Shown here piece after piece: positions 59,408 through 64,000 of a DNA stretch of 64,000 nucleotides (positions are counted from its first letter, which is position 1; every line of letters begins with the position of its first letter). The stretch comes from Zerene cesonia (lineage: Eukaryota > Arthropoda > Insecta > Lepidoptera > Pieridae), in assembly GCF_012273895.1 (NCBI RefSeq), contig NC_052120.1:9731756-9795755 (forward strand). Direction: 5' to 3'. The notes under the pieces are model-generated. The model was given only the letters and a program-made list of their open reading frames with translations, searched no databases and had not been told where the DNA came from. Position numbers and translations under genes: made by a program.

Positions 59408-59483
59408 GAACATTCTGGAACTGTGTAAGGAGGCACATCACTGGGAGAATTTGAAGTTGGATATTCCATTGCATGCGTATGCT
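59408..59483 (+). CDS. DNAH2-like exon
   Basis: Acceptor atttcag/GAACATTCTG, donor TATGCT/gtaaga; phase 2 in, 0 out. Encodes (V)NILELCKEAHHWENLKLDIP then LHAYA, matching the FAEIDYWERL.. P HYV region of DNAH2. Confidence 0.88.
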
Positions 59484-59569
59484 GTAAGATATTCTATGTT
59501 AACCGTACTTTTATATAAGAAGCACTAGAATGTCCCTTTATTCCTCTATATTTTTAGAATAAGAATAAG

Positions 59570-59700
59570 AATATTTTTTTGTCATCGTCGACAATGGGGC
59601 TGGTGGGTCGCCTGATGGTACCACCGCCTAACGTTGGAGAGGCGAAAGGTCGTTTGTAGACCTTAAGCCTCTACAAATGGATTTCAAACTATAAATTGAA
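59570..59700 (+). repeat. SINE-like repeat in dynein intron
   Basis: Contains gggctggtgggtcgcctgat and agcctctacaaatggatttc; same family as 30226-30450. Confidence 0.6.
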
Positions 59701-59796
59701 AAGGGATGAACAAAAGATTGTCGAGAGCAATAAAGGAAGGTTAAGTAGCTAAATTGAGTCTAGCAAGTATCTTTTCTATAATTGAATTTGTTCTAG

Positions 59797-59922
59797 GTAT
59801 ACAATAAGAGCAAGACAGTATTTTACGTGTACGAGAGTGTACTGGCTGTAGTGAAGGGATATAATAAGATCATTGACTCTTTGTCTGAAGACGAGCGCCT
59901 TCTATTCAAACCACTGACCACG
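59797..59922 (+). CDS. DNAH2-like exon, last visible
   Basis: Acceptor ttgttctag/GTATACAAT, donor ACCACG/gtaatt, phase 0. Encodes VYNKSKTVFYVYESVLAVVK then GYNKIIDSLSEDERLLFKPL. DNAH2 continues with a linker-proximal helix that I cannot find downstream in the window. Confidence 0.88.
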
Positions 59923-60095
59923 GTAATTAAATCTTATTACAACTGTAAAAAGTTTAGTGTGTAAGCGGAGTATTTTTTTCAGTCTCCTATCGTACCCATC
60001 TGGCTAAAGTGAAGTTAGTTTATATAAGAGCTAAAATACTTTATTAAGTGATAAATGTTGAACGCTGTTGAATGAAACCGCTAGGCTGATCTAGT

Positions 60096-60844
60096 TATAG
60101 TTCGGCCGTTCATAGAATGCGTTCCTGACACATCGCGAATGAACTGACGACGTAACTTTGTAATGGCGTTGCAGTTAAAATAAAAATATTTTTGCTGGTT
60201 GTTTACCGTTTTAACAATTGATGAGCATTAAAAAAAATTATTATATCAATAATCAATGAATGTTATAATTTTGTGCCAAACTGAGTGTCAAATAACTTGG
60301 TAAACAATATTTTTCTAAATCTATACTGCGCTATTACAAGGTTATGTCAGCGCTTCATATTTGTAGTGGTGTGCTTAAAATAACAGGCAAGTATCGTTAT
60401 CTGTTCTTATACAGTTATACTTATAATATAAAATAATACGTTTTGTTTTTCTTTTTAAGAATTTGAAAATAATGGACTATAAAATAACTTTTATGAAATA
60501 TAAAAATATAATTATTATTGATAATAATATAATTATACATGTAGGCGAAGATGATGATGAAGACACCACCTCCTCAAGCGAATCGGAGTCTGATTAATAT
60601 TCTGTACACACATTCAATTATTCATTCAATTTTATTATATGAATTACTTTTTTTTGGTTTCCACTTAAATAACGAAAATATAAATTTTAAATGATTCCGC
60701 CAATTTAAAACGAAAATAGTCTTAAAATAATGCGGCGGTTCATTTTGGAGGAACGGTAACGAACTCAGTGTTATGTTGTGCCCATCACTAGTCGTGACTA
60801 ACTGATAGGTGTCAGGAACGCATTCTCTGAACGGCCGAAGTATA
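60096..60844. mobile_element. Transposon-like element with 36 bp inverted repeats
   Basis: Left arm 60096-60131 and right arm 60809-60844 are inverted copies, 34 of 36 bases identical, sharing ttcggccgttca and agaatgcgttcctgacac. A second, weaker inverted pair inside, starting tagtggtgtgc at 60364 and (on -) tagtgatgggc at 60790, resembles hAT-type ends. No 8 bp target duplication was found for either. Total 749 bp, no intact transposase. It lies in the region where the dynein gene should continue. Confidence 0.6.
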
Positions 60845-61282
60845 GTAGTTATATCTGATCGAGTTAGTTAGTTATTCAATGATGTTTTTTAAATGCGTGA
60901 AGAAAATTTTATAAGTACATTTTTCTGATATTAATTGTAGAAATGATATTATTCATATTTTTTTTTTATATTTAATTAAACTGTCTTCCATTTATAACAT
61001 AAATTATTAATTCTAATATCACATAAACATAATATTATCAACAAAGAATTAAACAAATATACATTAAAATTTACATAACTATCCATTCATTCAATACTAT
61101 AGATAAAGAGAGATTGACTCAAAAAGGAACAATCAACGTAAAAAAGACATGCACAGAAATAGTTTTCACAATAGTCTTAAGTTATAATCAGTAAAGGTAT
61201 AAAATTAAGGAGAGATTAAGTTCAAAGAGAGAAAATCATTAACTCAAGAATATATAACAAATTGTTGACATTTATAAAAAGA

Positions 61283-61370
61283 ACTCATCATCATCATCAT
61301 CATCATCAGCCCATATATGTTCCCACTGCTGGGACACAGGCCTCCTATGAGGGTTAAGGCCATAAGAACT
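61283..61370. repeat. (CAT)n-headed lepidopteran repeat
   Basis: (cat)6 followed by cagcccatatatgttcccac, tgctgggacacaggcctcct and atgagggttaaggccat. Recognised as a common moth/butterfly repeat. It is probably inside the 3' UTR or downstream flank of Spartan. Confidence 0.65.
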
Positions 61371-61412
61371 CAACATACTAAATTATATTTACACATTTCT
61401 CAACAAATATGA

Positions 61413-62852
61413 TTAATCACTCAACAAACACACATCCAGGTGGATATTCATGTCGGCCATTTCAATCATCTTCATACAGCAGGGACATGGAGATTTGGTC
61501 CCTGTTTCATTCAGTAGTAACGTCTCATCATGTATATCATCATCAATTACTATGGTCTCATCAGCAAAACTCGTGGATGCACCTTCTTCTGGTATTGTAG
61601 TATTATTATCGAAAAACGCTAGGCATTCATCTAGATGTTCTTCCACTGTTTTCTTTACTACATTCCCGCAGCATGGACATGTATGTTCATCTTCCATTTT
61701 ACTACAACCAGGCTCTACTTTTACTTCTGTTTTGGGTGTCTCTGTTTTTATAACTTCTTGTTCTTGTGTTTTCGCTTTAGCGAAACTTGGAGGTTTATTA
61801 TTGGGTTCTTTTTTTATATCGATTTTGGACATTGGATATTCTTTGTCCACTGGTTTAATCCATATATTTGTTAAATCTATGCTTTCTTCTTTAATAGTTT
61901 TGGTATTTGCTAAACTATCTTCTACATTCTTCTCAAAATCAGGATTATTACTTGACATCACAGTTTGGTTTCCATTCCGAACATTCTCTTGAGTTAATTC
62001 CTCTATAACATCTTTACTTAGGCATTCATCCAAGTGTTTGTTGATTTCATCACTGTTCACTTTAGTGTTACATATTGGGCAATCGACTAAATTATCATCT
62101 ATACGTGGTGTTGTTTTTGAGCTACCAGCAAAATTGTTTACAGGTATTGTTTGAACAGGAATTGCAATCAGTTTTTCATCTGTCTTTGATTGTGTAAGAC
62201 TAAAGTCCTGACCGTATAAATCTTTCAACATATTTGTAGCGGTACTTTTAAAATAGTCGTCAATTTTCTTAATTTTGCTAGGTGGTGTATATATATTCCC
62301 TTCTATATTTGGAGATGTACTGATTCTTTTTTGTGGTTGTTTTGGAACAGAGCTTGCTGTTATTGACATATTAAGAGTTTTATTTGCCCACACATTTCGA
62401 ACAGTTTCTATTACATTGGAGGAATCATTTGATTTTGTTTGTTCATTAACTGTGTGGCTGTTGCTGCTAAATGGTACGGGTTTCTTTACTTGCGGATTAA
62501 ATACTATATTATTATTAGATTTTGGTTTTATAACATTGGAATCTTTAAGAACGGGTTTGGGAGCATTATCGCTATTCCCTTTATTTTTGTCTATAGTTAT
62601 ATTATTGTTGTTATTGTTTAAATATTTGGTAATGTCAATGTTTGACGTTTGTTTATCTACTTTTTTCTTTCCTGGTTTCTCAGGTTCTTTAATTTTGACA
62701 AATGCACCCCCACATTTTCTTCTATGATCATTCCACCAGTAGTCATTTGGGCCAGGTGCTCTGTTCATTGGTCGCCTAACAATTCCAAAATGGGGTCTTA
62801 AATTCTGACATGGTCCATTACACCTCCACCAATGAGTCTGATACAATTTGAC
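61413..62852 (-). CDS. Sprtn: Spartan exon 3 (zinc-binding domain, PIP, UBZ fingers)
   Basis: Acceptor aacttttag/GTCAAATTG, stop at 61413-61415, 479 codons. Begins VKLYQTHWWRCNGPCQNLRP, then RRPMNRAPGPNDYWW and HRRKCGGAF, completing the zinc-binding domain. Fingers: CPICNTKVNSDEINKHLDEC, CPCCGNVVKKTVEEHLDEC, CPCCMKMIEMADMNIHLDVC. Two SIM-like words, SIDLTNIW (about 458-465) and ETIVIDDD (about 566-573), lie between fingers. The PIP-like box keeps I..YF but has isoleucine in place of the glutamine. Confidence 0.93.
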   Translation of the reverse strand, partial: VKLYQTHWWRCNGPCQNLRPHFGIVRRPMNRAPGPNDYWWNDHRRKCGGAFVKIKEPEKPGKKKVDKQTSNIDITKYLNNNNNNITIDKNKGNSDNAPKPVLKDSNVIKPKSNNNIVFNPQVKKPVPFSSNSHTVNEQTKSNDSSNVIETVRNVWANKTLNMSITASSVPKQPQKRISTSPNIEGNIYTPPSKIKKIDDYFKSTATNMLKDLYGQDFSLTQSKTDEKLIAIPVQTIPVNNFAGSSKTTPRIDDNLVDCPICNTKVNSDEINKHLDECLSKDVIEELTQENVRNGNQTVMSSNNPDFEKNVEDSLANTKTIKEESIDLTNIWIKPVDKEYPMSKIDIKKEPNNKPPSFAKAKTQEQEVIKTETPKTEVKVEPGCSKMEDEHTCPCCGNVVKKTVEEHLDECLAFFDNNTTIPEEGASTSFADETIVIDDDIHDETLLLNETGTKSPCPCCMKMIEMADMNIHLDVCLLSD

Positions 62853-63178
62853 CTAAAAGTTTATGTAAGTACTATTAATTTTAAAATATACAAGCTGGTA
62901 AATTTACATTTCAAAATGGCAAATCTACAAGTTTGAGACTAAATATTGACGAGCATATCAATTGACAGCCATTAAAAGGCAAGTTTAACAGATTCTCTTT
63001 TATTGACATTTATTCATATTCAATTGTTCTAGATAAGTTATGAGTTTCTATAATACTACCATATGTAACATTTTATAGTAAGTAGTGGTAATATTGTATC
63101 CATTTTATAAATAAGTCAACTCAAAAAGACAAATGGAATTGAAATATAATTATTATAAAAATGTAAATGAACAATCAC

Positions 63179-63410
63179 CTCATCGTGAAAATCATGATAA
63201 ATGCTGATGTTGAGACCCGCCGCTTTATTGATTCTATACATGTGGCTTTTGAAATTAGGCCCATGGCCATCACGGTCCTGGTCCTTGCATGTGATAAAGA
63301 GGAATGCGTGTATCATCTCATGCAGAAGTGTCTCAACCAGATCTTTCCTCGGCCTAAGTTTTAACAGAGGCTCACTTAATGCTATGTCACAAAGACCTCC
63401 TCTATCATAT
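63179..63410 (-). CDS. Sprtn: Spartan exon 2 (catalytic core)
   Basis: Acceptor tcactcacag/ATATGATAGA, donor GATGAG/gtgatt; phase 2 in, 0 out. Encodes (T)YDRGGLCDIALSEPLLKLRP then RKDLVETLLHEMIHAFLFIT and a GHG.NF segment. Zinc ligands H87 and H91, catalytic E88 and third ligand H106 are all present, so the protease should be active. Confidence 0.97.
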
Positions 63411-63685
63411 CTGTGAGTGAAATAATAGTTGTTTAGTAAACTTTTATATTTTACAAGTGTATATGGAGTATTTATTCTATCATATATGGAGTCGTTTTCT
63501 ATAAATTTTATTAAAAATCGAGCATTACACACAATATGAATTATTAACGACAATGGATATTTAAATAAATTTTTTACCGAGGTTTTTTTTTTAAAAAAGA
63601 GTACATATTGCATCTTTTAAAACTGAAAATATATACTCTCTCCTGTTAGAAATAATTTTAACGTTATCAAGCCAAGTTTACTTAC

Positions 63686-63855
63686 GTACAAATTCCCGCA
63701 CAGGAGTACATCCGTTTGCTCCATCGTACCACAGCTCGGCTCGCTAATTTTGTGTAAAAGAATACTTTATCGAATTGAATGAACAAGGCATGAATGTTCG
63801 GCGTAGGGTCTATCAATTCTAGTTCTGGGTCTGCCAAATTCATTGCAGACATCAT
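63686..63855 (-). CDS. Sprtn: Spartan exon 1 (start)
   Basis: ATG at 63855 (second ATG at 63852): MMSAMNLADPELELIDPTPN then IHALFIQFDKVFF and CAGIC at donor GTAC/gtaagt, phase 2. The frame is open further upstream only from a TTG at 63906; the ATG start is preferred because L(I/V)DPTP begins close to the known N-terminus. Confidence 0.85.
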
Positions 63856-64000
63856 TTTTAAGTGTAGGAGACATGGGGTTACAGGAAATATCGTTCCATC
63901 AATCAATGTTTATAACCGAAAAAAATATTATTGTTATTCTTATTTATCAATTTTAAATTGACGTTTGTCAAACATATTTGTCAAACTCGCAGACATAGAT

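Larger units (their letters stand above)
55292..59922 (+). other. DNAH2-type axonemal dynein heavy chain, N-terminal tail (gene-level entry)
   Basis: The heavy-chain tail (Pfam DHC_N1) binds intermediate chains and neighbouring heavy chains in ciliary or flagellar axonemes. Visible exons: 55292-55364, 55665-56093, 56219-56500, 56579-57173, 57265-57320 into a 1000-N gap, then 58347-58484, 58577-58723, 58970-59092, 59239-59333, 59408-59483 and 59797-59922. These code about 478 residues before the gap and 235 after it, all phase-compatible. Segments such as VYDLMYFIRQPDF, TVLYIPREGQ, NLFRVIWMESPYYN and AVVKGYNKIIDSLSEDE match, from memory, the order and spacing of DNAH2. Inner-arm dynein d is the usual DNAH2 assignment. 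The linker, AAA+ motor and stalk (over 3,000 residues) are absent from the window; see findings. Confidence 0.85.
61413..63855 (-). other. Sprtn: Spartan/SPRTN DNA-protein-crosslink protease gene (gene-level entry)
   Basis: Three exons (63686-63855, 63179-63410, 61413-62852) encode 613 residues. Spartan degrades proteins crosslinked to DNA during replication and is recruited by PCNA and ubiquitin. Order in the protein: SprT metalloprotease domain with HEMIH (H87, E88, H91, and H106 downstream); zinc-binding domain with WWRCNGPC; asparagine-rich linker; PIP-like KKIDDYF (about residues 330-335); possible SHP-like NNFAGSSKT (373-381); three UBZ4-type fingers (about 392-411, 526-544, 590-609). 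Drosophila orthologue: maternal haploid (mh). The family call is very strong; number of fingers is unusual. Confidence 0.95.

Noticed and set aside
60546..60645. Acidic tail exon (EDDDEDTTSSSESESD) as the last exon of the dynein gene
   Set aside because: The phase of the upstream donor (phase 0) does not give this frame, it lies inside a transposon-like element, and no dynein ends this way.
61450..62727. Plus-strand ORFs over Spartan (180 and 150 codons)
   Set aside because: Antisense shadows of the clearly coding minus strand.

Overview
The window is a piece of an AT-rich insect genome, almost certainly a lepidopteran (butterfly or moth). The intron/exon genes have insect orthologues, and the introns carry interspersed repeats typical of Lepidoptera, notably the family running from 'ctagctgcgccccgcggttt' to 'cgcatttataatattagta'. 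There are five assembly gaps (two of 100 N, three of 1000 N). No RNA gene, CRISPR or prokaryotic feature was seen.

About 1-50.0 kb (+ strand) holds the 3' part of a giant nesprin gene, the Msp300/SYNE orthologue. Seventeen exons can be phased consistently. They comprise a 4.1 kb low-complexity exon open at the window edge, a 9.6 kb exon (3,216 codons) with repeated acidic/basic modules passing into spectrin-like helices, about a dozen spectrin-repeat exons, and a last exon encoding a KASH domain ending in PPPL. A 15.6 kb repeat-laden intron separates two blocks of the rod. It contains a candidate internal promoter and first exon (27.8-28.05 kb) whose reading phase fits the next exon and would give a short KASH isoform. 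Many C-terminal exons are extremely GC-rich while the 5' exons are AT-rich.

About 50.0-54.8 kb (- strand) holds a complete eight-exon tetraspanin of the peripherin/RDS-ROM1 class, convergent with Msp300; the two candidate poly(A) signals lie within 40 bp. About 55.3-59.9 kb (+) holds the N-terminal tail of an axonemal dynein heavy chain of DNAH2 type, divergent from the tetraspanin across a 499 bp intergenic region. The dynein linker and motor are not in the window. After its last visible exon come a transposon-like inverted-repeat element (60.1-60.85 kb) and, on the - strand, a complete three-exon Spartan (SPRTN) DNA-protein-crosslink protease (61.4-63.86 kb) with three UBZ-type zinc fingers. 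Spartan is therefore either nested in a long dynein intron or sits where the dynein gene breaks off.

The four genes have unrelated jobs: nucleus-cytoskeleton coupling, membrane scaffolding, ciliary/flagellar motility and DNA repair. The sequence does not suggest that they form a functional cluster. Exon borders come from GT/AG sites with matching phases and family similarity recognised by eye, without transcript data.
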